Assembly (NCBI GenBank): GCA_944472155.2
Contig: OX235279.1
Coordinates: forward strand, 50,007,564-50,071,563
Reading direction: 5' to 3'
DNA from: Trichobilharzia szidati
Taxonomy: Eukaryota; Platyhelminthes; Trematoda; Strigeidida; Schistosomatidae
Length of the DNA stretch: 64,000 nucleotides
Made by a program: the position numbers and the translations under genes. This document shows, in pieces, positions 46,995-59,262 of this stretch. Within the stretch, counting starts at the first letter, position 1. Every line of letters starts with the position of its first letter. The notes beneath the pieces are model-generated. The model ran no database searches and was not told where the DNA came from. It saw only the letters and a program-made list of their open reading frames with translations.

Positions 46995-47335
46995 AGTCCG
47001 GTTCACTTTCATCACGCGGCGGAGTGTTCCTCACAAAAGTGAAAGGGTGAGTACGAAAGTCTTTCACTTCCGACTGGACTGGTGGACATTCTGGTCTACC
47101 TAAATGAGCTAGGAAGCCCTGATTCCAAACCTGTAGTGTACATGGGCTCCAGAGTCCGAAAGGATCGAATGGTGTATGAGCCTGTTTTGGTCAATGGCAA
47201 CCACGGAGCGTAGCTCCTGATGCTGCCACACTGCCTTGTGGATCAGACTTCTAGTCGAAGACAACCATTTGCTTCGGTCTGGATGTCCGGGCGGTATCCT
47301 GGCCGTTACAAAAACTATAAGACTTTGTGTGGTGC
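46995..47335 (+). repeat. partial second copy of the GC-richer element
   Basis: Shares the order GCGGCGGAG...CACAAAAGTGAAAGGG, CCCTGATTCCAAACCT and CTGCCTTGTGG with 42370-43092. Ends shortly before CCR4 exon 3. Confidence 0.6.
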
Positions 47336-47408
47336 ATCTCTCATTGCTGATAATGTACGAAGTTTGTGTTTTAACAGTAATGTGATCTTGTACATTATTT
47401 AAATTTAG

Positions 47409-47519
47409 ACTTGAATGACAATCCGTTGAGCGCAGAGGTTAGTTCAATGTACGGTGATGGTTCAGACTCCAACATTCGACGAATGATTCGCTACTACATG
47501 GATTACTTCTACCTTTACA
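47409..47519 (+). CDS. CNOT6: CCR4/CNOT6, coding exon 3 (LRR end and helix)
   Basis: 111 nt between AAATTTAG and GTAAGT, phase 1 at both ends. Joined to exon 2 it reads HFNLNDNPLSAEVSSMYGDG, which matches the LxLxGNPLSxxxxxLY cap at the end of the CNOT6 LRR. RRMIRYYMDYFYLY follows, the equivalent of the RxLLNxxLDNL helix. After this point the vertebrate protein runs directly into a PPPRxW linker. Here either exon 4 or exon 5 can follow in frame. Confidence 0.93.
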
Positions 47520-47710
47520 GTAAGTGATGTGGTACATTTTGTGATTTCTTCATGTATTTTAAGAGCCCATACTTTGTGACCTGATCTTAATTGGTGGTCA
47601 TAACAATTAATTTTCTATAGTTTGGTTTGTAAGGATTAGTTATGTTTTACGAGTTGATCACGGACTGATATCAGTTAGAGAACCATTGAAAACTAGGGAG
47701 TACTGGACAG

Positions 47711-47742
47711 CTGTTTCATCCTAGTTTGGGACTCTTCTCAGT
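47711..47742 (-). ncRNA. hammerhead-like core, minus strand
   Basis: The reverse complement reads CTGAGAAGAGTCCCAAAC, TAGGATGAAAC. Order as in the core at 869-898, but CUGAUGA is mutated to CUGAGA and the GGAC/GAAA junction to GGATGAAA. Probably inactive. Confidence 0.45.
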
Positions 47743-47913
47743 ACGCACCCGCCACATTGGGCTCGAACCCAGGACCTTCTGGTTACAAGGCTAGTGAGCT
47801 CGTAGACCATTAAGCCACTGGAATCCGATCCAATGGCCAGTCCATGAATTCCAACTTCTGTCAATTCGCTACATAGCGCGACCACTAGCGAATGTCTTCG
47901 CCGAAAACTGTGT

Positions 47914-47944
47914 ACAGATGAAGAGTCCTAAACGAGGACGAAAT
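47914..47944 (+). ncRNA. hammerhead-like core, plus strand
   Basis: CAGATGA, AGA, GTCC, loop, GGAC, GAAAT. One change in the first core block. Followed by AGCTGTCC as in the other copies. Confidence 0.45.
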
Positions 47945-48544
47945 AGCTGTCCAGTACTCCCAGCCGGCTTTCCAATGGCTCTCTAACTGATGTCAGCTTA
48001 TGATGAAATCCTGTAAGCAATCAATCAAATCCTTACAAACCAATACTTGAAAACTAATTTTCCATCATTTGGAAAGAGATGAATTTATGTTTTAAATGCC
48101 CTTGCAATTTCTTGTTGTTAATATTACTGAGTCGGTATACGGCAACACCAACGCTCATTAAAATGCAGTTACATGCAGAAATGACAAGTATTCATTCGTT
48201 TTATGCAGTGGTCCACAGTAATTTAGTAAAATCGATAATCAACTTCGTGTATTAGTCAGGTGAATTGGTTACGAAGATCAAAGATGTTTTACTTCTAACA
48301 GAAAAGTTTTATCATAGTAACCCAACTTCATAATGTGGTAAATAACTGAGACCTTTTCAAGTATGTGAAAAAAACACCTTCATCCCGTTCTCCAAACGTT
48401 ATCTGTCTTTTTCTCCTATTTCATTCTCTGTTGAGGTAGTGGGATTTTCCAGGTATCTGGGATAGGTGTTGAATCATTCCTACTGCACATGTTCTCAGTT
48501 TATGCGTTAAATAAATCTTCCGTTATCAATCTCTCTCTCCATCC

Positions 48545-48760
48545 TGTTATATTAAATTTTAAGACTGTCATCCCATCCTATCATATGGTTGTATAGTGTT
48601 ATATATCTGCTATTTTCTAGGTTTCTTATCTTCTTAGAATCAACTAATCTAGATCTTGATAAGTTTTCATGCTCCGATAATCTAACTGACCACATACTAT
48701 CACTTTGGCGTATGACTTTAACCTCACATTGATTGCAGGGTATTAGGTAAACCAACTAAC
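48545..48760 (-). pseudogene. PLE GIY-YIG remnant
   Basis: The minus frame 48552-48755 reads MVYLIPCNQCEVKVIRQSDS, then VRLSEHENLSRS. It matches the CxxC-VYIGxTxRxLxxRLxEHE segment of PLE endonucleases, with the central YIG mutated to VIR. An isolated fragment next to an RTE fragment. Confidence 0.65.
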
Positions 48761-48779
48761 TTCGTTGAATGGGCTTCAC

Positions 48780-50010
48780 AATATTCTTTAACCGATATAC
48801 TTTTGTTTTTAGGTGTGTTTGCGGGTTTCGGTGCTACTTTTAGCTGGCTTGACGCTCCCTCATAAGCTCTTATTTCCTCCTCGCACAATCTCCTCCATGT
48901 CACCCTCGGACGGCTCACTCGTCGTTTCCGACTCGAGGGCATGGAGCGTCATATCAGTCAAGTCTTCTCAACATCTGTCCATTTCCATTTCTTTCGAAAG
49001 ATTTATTGGGAAATATGATCTTGGTAACTTCACTTTCGCTAATCTCTTCTGGCATTATATTTCCACGCTGATTTCAAATAAATTGATTAATGAAGGTCTG
49101 TTTCGCTTTTGTGATATTGACTCTGACATCCTTACCCCTCACCTCTGCATTAGAACAGTTGCTGTCCAGATAAATAAGTGGGAGGGTTGACCCTCAAACT
49201 TCTGTCGTCGACAGTGATTGTAGTGTCTCTTATTGCTGTTGTTACTTTCCTCCTTCATCTGTGTCTTTTCCATATTCACTTGAAGTCCCATCTGCGCTGC
49301 TGCTCCTTGTGTCAGTTTGCTGGTTTCTGCCTACACATCTTCGAGTTTATGCGACATTGTACACGAGTCATCGGCGAAGTCGAGATCTTCTGGAGTCTTC
49401 TTGTGGGTTGAAGATATACCTGTGTTTTTGCTCCCCACACACGGTATCCAGCATGATCCAGTCCACCACAATCAGGAGTACCACTGGTGATCATGTAACA
49501 GGCAACCAGCAAGCACACAGATAATGAAAGCAGAACGCGAACTGTGCAAGAGAGAGTTTATTCCACAAAATTGATTTTTAAAAAGTGCGGGGGTACAGTT
49601 TTAGGGTATAACGGTTTTACTGGACTTCATTAATGTTTAGGTTCTACAACTCATGTATCTCCTGGTCCAGGCAGTTGATTCCCGGGTGTCTTCCTGCAAG
49701 TTGGGAAAATAATACATTGATTAGTATTATAATATAGGTTTCATTTCTATTACAATAGTAAACAGCCCTGTCTTACTCCTGTCCACACCTCAAAGGCTTT
49801 ACTGAGGTGAATTTTCCCCTGTGAATCACTCGATATGTGCTGCCGTCGTATAGCTGTTGAATGAGGTTGATAAATGTTTGGGTCACTCACTGCGTCGTGT
49901 TGAAGCCGTCTCCAAATTACTCCACAGTCAAGGTTATCGAAGGCCTTTTCAAAGTCAATGGAATTCAGATAGAGATCCGACTGTCATTCTACTCTAGACT
50001 GTATTCGATA
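48780..50010 (-). mobile_element. RTE/SR2-like LINE fragment, interrupted
   Basis: Closely related to the RTE sequence in the palindrome arms (for example 49178-49450 versus 15050-15349). Contains the RT 3' half up to the palm segment. Interrupted at 49494-49754 by unrelated sequence. After the insertion it resumes with CCCTGTCTTACTCCTGTCCA. Confidence 0.88.
49494..49754 (+). mobile_element. 261-bp insertion in RTE fragment, possible solo LTR
   Basis: Compared with the uninterrupted palindrome copies, about 260 extra bp are present. The insert starts TGTAACAGGCAACC and ends ATTACA (TG...CA). It has no ORF and no tRNA-like head. Size and ends fit a solo LTR, but a clean target duplication is not evident. 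Confidence 0.6.
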
Positions 50011-50039
50011 GTGATGATGAGAAAAAGGATATTCGAATG

Positions 50040-51010
50040 TAGGACTAAACAATTCGGACTATTTGGAGAAGTTTCTTAATCACATACAAACAGGACTGTA
50101 TAAAGAAATTAGAAAGACAATAGATACTGTCATGAGTAAAGCTAAGAAATCCACATCGGATCTTATCCGCCGAATTAAGCCGTTTCTGGGTGAGTCTATT
50201 GGTTTAATTTGGTGCCCAAAACTAATAATCTCAGTAGCATGCAGGGCGTCGTCAAAGTTCATAGATCATGATATTCCACTAGACGTATAGTTGATTTTAG
50301 AAACTCTCTTACTTATGAACAATGTAAACATTTACCTATGGCATTAAATTCAATTAGTAATCCTCCAAAATCTGGACTCAATAATTCTTATGAACTGAAA
50401 CATATATCAGATAATTTGAAACTAGATGTTGAAAAAAAATTGGTTATTTTGGACATCAGTCTATAAATACAAATACCGATAAATTTGGCAATAGAGGCAG
50501 TTAGGAATGACCTAAAACCAAAGTACAACTAGTAGGCATCATGCTAGGAGTACAGCCATGTATAACTTCTGCAGTGTTTGGATTTCAAGGAAAAAGATGC
50601 AAACAAAGTGAAATAGTTGCCATGGGATCACCAATTTCCCCGACTGTGGCAGGATATACTTGTGAATAGGTGGGAAAACTTGGCGGTTGGAAAGTTCAGC
50701 CCCATGCCCAAAGTATGGTAAAGGTATGTGGATGACAAATTAACAGTGCTAAAATACAGGATATAAGTGGCTATTTCCAACACATCACCTCAAAGATAGA
50801 GGCAATTCGATTCACTTATGAATTTGAAAGTCATATAGGGGAGTCTCTAATGTTAGATTATATCATGCTAAGGTAAGAAAGTAGGAAGTTAAATGCTGGT
50901 GTTTCCAGAAAACCCGCACATTCAAACCGATGTATGAACTTCTGTTTATCCCATTCTATGTCAGTAATACAGCAGAAAAAACCTAAGTAGTGCCGGAAAA
51001 ATCTAAGACA
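50040..51010 (+). mobile_element. PLE reverse transcriptase remnant
   Basis: Plus-strand frames give FQGKRCKQSEIVAMGSPISP (motif B region), then IEAIRFTYEFESHIGESLML and SRKPAHSNRCMNF. This is the same order as in the PLE at 9413-9826. Stops and frameshifts are frequent, and the YVDD box is hardly readable near 50730. An older and different PLE lineage from the one in the palindrome. Confidence 0.75.
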
Positions 51011-52295
51011 GCAAATAAGACAGAAGCTCTCAAACTTAATAATTATATATGGGAAATTATCCTCATCTAGTTCACTAGTTTTCTAGCCCGTCCGTTTATA
51101 GGAGGTGGGCGATTTCGGGAATATTCGAAGAAGGTATTATGAGCAGTAGACGAATCCCGAAATTATATGACATACGGCTATCTTGCCGAATTCATGCATA
51201 CAAATTGATTAGTTAGTTACCACTCGAATGATGAAAATATCGCAGATCTTTCAGCATTTGGTTGGTCGTTTGTTTTTTTAACTTCTCTACAGTTTCCAGG
51301 ACTATGTGTGTGTTTGTCACGCTAAACACAACTGACGAGTTAGTGGTCTTTATAATTTTAGTCAATGTTCATTGCTTCCATGCTTCCAGTGCTTTTTCAT
51401 TTGGTGTTAATAATAAAGAATTTAAATTACTTTTCTGAATATTATTTGTGGATTAGGCTTTTTCTCTGAATTATTACGTCTTTTATTTTTCAGGACACTA
51501 ATTTATAATAGAAATTTTAAAGAAAATACATCGACATTTTTTTTCTTCATTATAACTTCACACGACACACTAAAAAATCTCCCAGGGAGTTAAAAATTTC
51601 TCACTACTCTGTAAAAATCATCAGGCATTGCTCTCATTCATTTTTATCTATCATATGCCATCGGATGATATTTTGAGAACGTGGATTTAGGCGACCCAAA
51701 TGTTGTCTGTTTTCACTTTCTTTTTCTGGTTGGATATCGTCGTTTTGTCCCAGATTCTTTCAACCACTTTGATTGGTGTATTTTCGCCTTTGAAACAGAC
51801 ACACATGTTAGGCATGATCGAAGAACAAACATATATGCGTAGTTTCGCCTCCTATCTTTATATATAGGAGCTTTGTTTTTATGTAGAGAATATCGATAGT
51901 TCTCATTGATTTCTGTATCGCATAACGTGACTGCCTAGTAGTAGTAGTAGTATGCTATCCTCATAACCACTTAAGTCTGTTTTAGTCAAGAGTACAGAAC
52001 CTGTTAATGTGACCATTATTTCTCCAGTTTACTTATGAATGAGACTGATTAAATGTATTCACACAGTCAATGAAGGATGGATTTATTCGTATTGTCATGT
52101 TAAATTTTTATTCAAAGAATTAGTTGCTGCTATATCCTGTGTATTGTATCAAAACTTTGCGAACATTTTCTTTATACTCAATTAAGATTTTACCTATATT
52201 CATGTTCCGGAGACACAAACTGGATGGATAAAGAAATTTTTCTAAAATCAATGAATTCTTCATCACATCAGGAAGTTGTAACTTAATGATTTTAG

Positions 52296-54464
52296 GCTTT
52301 CTTGGTAGGATTTCAACTTTCATTAGTGATTGTGTTTCAAAAAAGAGTCAACACATGCTCTCTGAATGTGATGTTCAAACCTCACCTCATTATCAAACTA
52401 TTTCAAACATTATACAGTATAAAGGAATATCAAGTTATTCAGCTACATATAAATTTGTTTGTGGAGTTACAGTTTCTCACGCCACTTACCTTTTTCACTT
52501 ACTACACAGCTATTGGTCATTGCTATATGTACCCATAATCTTCAAAGGAGTCTGTTTAACACGTCTGTATTTGCTTTTCGCGGGTGTTTTGTCAGAATTG
52601 TGTAGTAACAGTGATATATTCCAACCTTTAGCAAGTTTATCGGAATTTCCTCTAGTGACAATTTTTAATAAAGACCCTGGAAATGGTAATCAGAAGATAT
52701 ACAAGCTGATTATTCGTCAACTCCGCTTACAATTTACTCTATCTGAAAATTCGAAAGGTGAAAATTCTCTTCATTTTCTCATCAATTTTTCCAAAACTCT
52801 TTCAAATATACTGCACCAATCCGTAGTTCCACTCCATGCTGCATATCTCCCGGTAATAGTAACTGATAGCATATACAGTTCTTCTGAAACAAAATCGATA
52901 TATGAGTTTGTTATGAAGAAGTATTGGTTTCGGTATTTAGTCAATAAGTCACATTTTATTCCCTATGTGCCTTGTATAATTCATCCGGAGTATTCCTCGA
53001 ATGTAAATAGTTGCACGCTCTGTATTCATACTAACAAATCTGCACACGTTCCTTTCAGTATTACTGAAAATAACACCAAAAATATGACCGCTCAGCACAA
53101 AAGTGAAAGGTCTTTTTCTACTCCGAATTCTAACCAGGAATTATCAAAACACCGTTCTTATGCATTAGTATCAGCCAATTCATCAATACATCCCCCATTA
53201 TTAAACGACAACTTGTCAATTCCGCCAAGACGCCAAAACTCAACATCTTCAGAAACCGATGAAATAAGTTCCCAGCATGTCGGTCATTTGCTTTCGGATA
53301 GCCCTCGTATCGCATGCGGGTCTCACAATGCCCCCCGGATACATTTTAAACGTCCTATTCAGAATTTAAAATATGGTACCAATGCAACGGCTTTTCTTCC
53401 CTGTTTATTTCCTGAAAGCATGGATTCTGATGATTTATGTCGAAATTACCAATGTCAGCAAAGCTGTTGCTGTTGTTGTTGTTCTAGTATAAGTTTCAAA
53501 ACTCCTTTTAGACAGCACGCATGTACCACTCCACAACATGAGGTTTGGGATCCTCATATAAACTGCTATGAATCTAATTTTCCATACTGTTATCACATGG
53601 CTCCATTTTACTGTAGAGGTATTATTCCTTCAAGAATGAGGTGCTCTGGATTTTGTCGGTTTTTGCATCACGCTGACGTAGAGCCTTTTTCCCAACCAAC
53701 ATATAATACCGATTCTTTCGGAGTTTTTGTTGATATGACAAACCAGAATGTCTCTATATTTGTTGAACGTCTTCCACCAATTGATAACGACAACACTGAC
53801 AATACTGAATCTAAGCTATCTGGAAGTTTACCTTGTTCCAACTGTTATGAATCCAGTGGTGGTTTTATGAAATGTATAAAAACGTGTAAAAAGCAATACG
53901 AAGACCTGGATTCATTTTTACGCTGCATGAACAATGGAATAAATGATTCATGCCAAATTAGTTGCCGAAATGCTTGTTCATCACTATTAGAATATGAACA
54001 AATCCCTTCGCATAGAGAATTCGCATGCGCTAGATGTCAACTATCGTCTTCACTCTGTTCTTGTCCGAGTGACTTATACATCATTAAAGAGGGTTTACGT
54101 GATGGTACCTGTAGGTTTTGTCGTAGTCATTATTTGCATCCAAAATACTGCTCAGGATTTAGGCGCTGTCATGTGTGTAAAACGTGTGAGTTAAAACATT
54201 CACTGAAAAATCATAATAAGAATATCTGTATGTTTCGTAATTCAGCAGTCAGTTATTCTGGTGAATTGTGTCGTGTCTGCTCTAAGAAAAGTTACATATG
54301 CAGTGACAAATTAAATGACCTCCTGTTCAAATCGTATGCTTGCTCGGCATTAGCGTCCACACCTCAATGGGTATATATTCCTGAACCGATACGCCTCCCT
54401 AGAAACCGTGATGTATGCAATGCTTTGCGCACCTGTCTTGTTCCTTATGATCAGTTGAGAAACT
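52296..54464 (+). CDS. CNOT6: large symmetric Cys-rich exon between LRR and nuclease of CCR4
   Basis: 2169 nt (723 codons) with no stop, between acceptor ATTTTAG at 52295 and donor ACT|GTAAGT at 54464. It is phase 1 on both sides, so exons 3-4-5 and 3-5 both stay in frame. The frame is first open at 52232, and 52296 is the earliest AG with the right phase. The first part has hydrophobic stretches (YWSLLYVPIIFKG...LYLLFAGVL), and the middle is Ser/Asn-rich. Six consecutive cysteines lie at 53465-53482. From 53834 on, CxxC pairs are dense (CSNC, CARC, CRFC, CHVCKTC, CRVC), suggesting metal binding. No family was recognised. Alternatively it is a separate intronic gene from ATG 52286 to the stop at 54470-54472 (728 aa). 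That ATG sits just 10 nt before the acceptor. The length of the ORF makes coding very likely; membership in CCR4 is inference from splice phase. Confidence 0.75.
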
Positions 54465-54584
54465 GTAAGTGATTTGAGTGAATCTGTTAACTTCAGTATT
54501 TATTTATAACTTGTAAAAACACAAACAAAGTTTTGACCATAGCATATGGTTACATCTGACTACATATATATCATCTCATCTGTT

Positions 54585-54965
54585 TAACTACAGTGAATAC
54601 CGTCAGGAAGAATAAATTTGTTCCAGTGGGAAGTCGTGACCAGTAGGGTGCAGCAGGTCGGGTGTGAGGACAAATACTCGCCGAAGACATTGGCTAGCGG
54701 TTGCGCTATATCGTGAATTGGCAGAAGATAGAATTCATAGGCCATGGGATCGGGTCCCAGTGGCTTAATGGTATACGAGCTCGCCTTGTAACCAGAAGGT
54801 CCTGGGTTCGAACCCTGTTGGGTGCGTACTGCTGAAGAATCACAAACTAGGACGAAACAGCTGTTCAGTACTCCCAGCCGGTTTCCCAATGGTTCTCTAA
54901 CCAATGTCAGCTCATGATGAAATCCTGTAACCAATCAACCAAATCCCTACAAACCAATACTTGAA
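54585..54965 (+). repeat. Sm-alpha-like SINE (copy 3)
   Basis: Single-orientation copy: a 5' body (54612-54750), a tRNA-like part with TGGCTTAATGGTATACGAGC (A-box-like) and GGTCCTGGGTTCGAACCC (B box, 54799-54816), a hammerhead-like core (54829-54858) and the 3' tail to CAAACCAATACTTGAA. Confidence 0.82.
54829..54858 (+). ncRNA. hammerhead-like core in SINE copy 3
   Basis: CTGCTGA, AGA, ATCA, loop, GGAC, GAAAC, then AGCTGTTCAGTAC. Stem II is weakened by substitutions. Probably inactive. Confidence 0.4.
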
Positions 54966-55906
54966 TAAATTTGTAATTGTTATTTTATGCTATGAAAAGT
55001 TTGATGCTTAAAAGATTAGTTTTCGTTCACATTCTTTTGTCAAATAATTTGAGAATATTTTTTGTATTTGTCCAGATATTAGGATATAAATTATCCTCAT
55101 ATAAAAAATCTCAAGCTAGAAGGCACAATTTCATGGGGATGATTTCTGACAGATTTTCTATTTTGTTTATATATTTAACTTTGTGTACCCTCCAATCGTA
55201 GCGTAGTCAGCTGCTTATACTTACAGATTTTATCACTATGCAGTTTGATTTGGTGTTTTGTTCAAGGATTCTTTAACGAATACTATCTCTTTAATAAGCC
55301 GGCGGTGCTGCGTGTTCACTCTGACTTGATTCTAACATCTAGAAGCAAGCAAGTGTGTGTAATCTGCATAGTATTCAGAGCAAACAAATAGAATAAATTT
55401 GAGATGTCTAACTTCCAGCAAACGTCATTTATCAAGTTTACAGGTAAATTAAAAATCCGGTCAAACCTGAAATTGGACACGCTTATCCCATAGTGTAGTA
55501 GTTTACTGGCTTAAACTAAGCGTCGTTAGGTGGATTGACTGTTGTGTTAGCAGGTGGATCTCATTGTGTTGGGAAACGCCTTTTACTGTTTCAACATCAT
55601 TTATGTATGTTCTTGAAATCATGTCTTTCTATGCATGTGGGTTGTTATGTTTTAATGCGGTCACTGTGGTAATATGTCATAGTGTTTATAAAATAATTAC
55701 TGTTTATGTAGGAGAATGTTATTTACACTCCACAGTATTCATCAGTTTCTATTTCTATTCTTTTCCTGTGATTTGTGAGTTTATAGTACAACCTACCTAT
55801 GTGATTTAAAATAAGAAAAAGAAAGTCTCTATTGGTTTTCCTAACGTGTTTTAATTGATTGGTGTTGAAAGCATTAATTTGTTTCTTTGTCTTAAACATC
55901 ACTTAG

Positions 55907-55969
55907 ATGTTCACAGCTCACCTCCTCCAAGACAATGGAGAAGATTGGCTGATCCAAGCAAGGATGGAT
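55907..55969 (+). CDS. CNOT6: CCR4/CNOT6, coding exon 5 (proline-rich linker)
   Basis: 63 nt between CACTTAG and GTAAGT, phase 1 at both ends. It encodes VHSSPPPRQWRRLADPSKDG, which matches the PPPRxWxxLxExD linker that precedes the CNOT6 catalytic domain. The small size, strong splice sites and correct phase make the assignment firm even though the exon is far from its neighbours. Confidence 0.9.
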
Positions 55970-56854
55970 GTAAGTTATCATTACATTTTTTCAAAACTCT
56001 TTCATGATTATACTAGTCTGGAATTCGTGTTTCTAGCAAGAATTCTCTGCATAATCGTTTTTATTGACTGAAAAGCTGACCTCTCATGAATAACTTTCTA
56101 GGAGTTTTCGTCATCAGCTAACTCACACTTTTTTTATGCGATAGATAAAAACGTTAAAGCATTTTCATTCTCTCTCAAGAGATGACTTAGGCGTTCATCA
56201 TTTTATCTAACTACAGGCACTCCTATGGTTTTGTATCGTCAGGGTTCATGTTGAGTATGTTAAGGCTTTCAGTCATCACAGAATGCTCATAGTTCAGTGG
56301 TTAAAGTTATGTTAATACGGTTTTGTTTCAAAAATAAATCTCCTTACATCAAGTTCAGCTTAGACTTGATAAATTATCTAGATTCTAATAAAATGACAGT
56401 AGAACATCGAGCTTCGGTGGTACGGCTCTATTACAATTGTTTCTTTGCAGCCATTCGACCTCATTCGGCGATTGCTCTTTTCGTCCACGTATACCCAACT
56501 CGTCGTTGAGTTCCATTCGAGGACTTGCAGCGTAATGTCACTTGAATGTTTCTTCATTGTTTATGTATGATGTGAATATAGCAACTGAAAACACTTTTCA
56601 GAAAACTAAGGAGAAGTAAACGCAAGCCATAACATAAATAGTCTCGAGACGCTAATTTAAACGATCACTTTAGGGACTATTAACAGTGATACCCCTAACT
56701 CAAAGTTAGAAAAGACGAAAAAAATGAAAATCGGTGTAATGCTCCCAAATGACTAAAGGATGCTGTTCTGGTCTCGCAACCGTTTAGGATGACTGTATTC
56801 TGTTTTCATGAAAACCAGTGTATAATTATTCACTCAATCGGTGGATGTATCATT

Positions 56855-57075
56855 GTAGCGTTGGTGGTCCAATGATAGAATACTCGTCAACCACGCATGT
56901 GGTTCGTGTTCGATTCCCGGCCGACTCACTGTTAAGTTGAACCTTCCTAACTGGTATATTAAACCCATTAAAAAGGGAAGGTTGTGTGGTTGGGTGAGGT
57001 TAGAAAACACAACCGCTGCCGAAATTTCAAAAGCACAAGCTTTGTTCCCTATTTTCTAACTGGAACGCAAAAGAA
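56855..57075 (+). mobile_element. SINE family A (copy 6)
   Basis: Head GTTGGTGGTCCAATGATAGA and B-box-like GTTCGATTCCCGGCC, diverged middle, tail TCTAACTGGAACGC. In CCR4 intron 5. Confidence 0.75.
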
Positions 57076-58129
57076 TGAAACAAAATAGTGTGACTAATCG
57101 TCATTTTAAGTGCAATTCGAAAGTAGGTGGGAATTGTGAATTTTTTCATCGGTATTTATGAGTTTATTTGGCCATTATTAGTTGCTTTTTTGTCACTGAT
57201 CTTTGTGTTTGTCATTATTTTCCATGAACTTCAAATATTTGTTGTATATTGACTAGTAGACCTGTTCTGCTTCATCTGTGGTAAATTTTTTCTTGTGTTG
57301 GAGTTTGTCATTGTCAACTGATAGATGTGTATTGATCAATTACGATCTTGTTGTCAGAGGTCAGTGAATAGACCAACCATCATTAACTGCTCACTATAGA
57401 CTTCCTGTTCTAAATTGATTGATCCTATTGTTGGTTGTTTGAATCATTTGATAACTAGGCTCTTGTTTCTCTTACCCCTCTTGAGTTGTTTTCATTATTG
57501 AAGACAGTAATCACTAGTTAGTTATCTTGTCTTTCAATTATTATCTTTATTTAAACTTGATACTTGTTTACATTTGGTGCCTGTTTTTCATGAAAATGAT
57601 TTTCATTGCTGTTCGTATATTCAACTTTATATGCCTGTGTTAATTATCATCCCATTTCCAGCGGAATTCCCTTGTGCTTTTGAATTTATTTATGCTGAAG
57701 TTTTAAAATCTAGCTTGTGACCACTTTCAGCGAATTTTCTTCTTAACTTTTGCGTGTTGTTCATACTGCTCGTGAATCAGTTTTGTTGTCATACTGCTTG
57801 GTAGTTAGCTACTAAATTTCTATTATTTGGCATGATTTATTCACTAATGATCAGGGGTATTTGTGTAGCTTATAGGGAGGAAGTTGTCTTTTTTGGGAGT
57901 GTATATATTTATTTTTGGTCGCTGATTGATTGATTGCCTTCCTCTTATAACATTCTCCCTGTTTAAATTTACTCCTTGTGTGGTTTAGTAGCTTATGCTT
58001 GCCGACTTTGGATGTAACTGCCTGTCTCAAAATCATGTATGTACCTGTATGCTGACATTTTCTCTGGCTATTCTGCCCACCTGAACTCAAACCTTATCCT
58101 TGTTTCTTGTGTTAAATCGGGTCGATGTC

Positions 58130-58150
58130 AATATATATATATATATATAT
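58130..58150. repeat. (AT)n microsatellite
   Basis: About ten TA units. Confidence 0.9.
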
Positions 58151-58724
58151 GGATTTTTCTTACTTAATTGCTTATTATATCTTTCCTTTCGCATAAAAAA
58201 TTTTTTTAGTGACTTCTTTGGTTTGTCAGTCTCTAAGTTCGATAAAGATGCTCTAATGGCTTCCAGGATAATATTGATATAAGAATTTATCACAGTTTAA
58301 TTGACTTTTGTTAGGCTGTTTTATGCAGACTCAATTTGTGTTGAAGCATTCTAAGTCTCCATTTCATTGGAATAATTTTTCAGCTTTCAACTTTTCAATG
58401 TTACATTGAGTTTCAACTGTGTCAAACAGGATTTCCAACACAGTTTCCTTGCGTACTATTGGATAGTTGCTATTCTGATTCATTATTTAGTTCTTGTGGG
58501 TTTTGTCACTATAGATTTGAGGTTTTAAATTGTTCATCAAGATATGAGTAGTTTCATTCCTGTTCCTATCTATTGTGAAAGTGTCATTCATATTATTTAG
58601 TTTTGACGATAAGCTAAAATAATTATTTACTGAAGTTGTTACATTATCTGAAAGTGATAACTTTTATTGGATGGTGTGAGATGTGTCACTTGGTTGGTTG
58701 CCCTTTTTTATTCCTTTACTTTTC

Positions 58725-58905
58725 GGCAGCAGTGCTGTTTATTTTTACGAGATGGGGTTGCTAGCCTCATACCCAACCTTCCATCTATACTAGACTTATT
58801 ACCAGCTTAGCGAGGTGTAGGAGTGCATCGGTGGCCGGAGATTGAACCCCGAACCACATGCTTGGTTGGCGAGCATTCTACCGCTGTGTCACTGACACAT
58901 AAAGC
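58725..58905 (-). mobile_element. SINE family A (copy 7)
   Basis: Minus strand: shared block GATGGGGTTGCTAGCCTCAT and head with GGAGATTGAACCCCGAACC. The tail is shortened or diverged. Confidence 0.8.
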
Positions 58906-59262
58906 CCACCACCTCTGACAATGCCCTTACTAACTTAAAGATTCCAAACATGGCATTCAAAACTGTGAACTGAAGAGATGTCAACTCGGATAGTTAGCCG
59001 AAACATACCTGACTGATCAAATGCAGCTTTAGTGATATTGTCACACATTTTCAACCCTGGTATATTTCCTTAATAATATGTAATGAAGCTTGTGAAGACT
59101 CAAAGACGATCATTTTATCGTTTCTTAAACAAAATGACCATTGTTAAGGCACCAGTAAATATTTTGGTTTTCTGTTCTTCCTTTAATTGTTACTACTACT
59201 ACTATATTTTTCACCACTTCTTAATACTTTTTGTTTACTATCGTTGTTGTTTTGCTTCTTAG

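Larger units (their letters stand above)
47625..48060 (-). repeat. Sm-alpha-like SINE with two opposed hammerhead-like ends (copy 2)
   Basis: From left to right it has a tail and hammerhead-like core on the minus strand (47711-47742) and a tRNA-like body with GGGCTCGAACCCAGGACC at 47759-47776. A second hammerhead-like core (47914-47944) and a tail (to about 48055) follow on the plus strand. The same head-to-head order occurs in copy 1. Confidence 0.8.
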
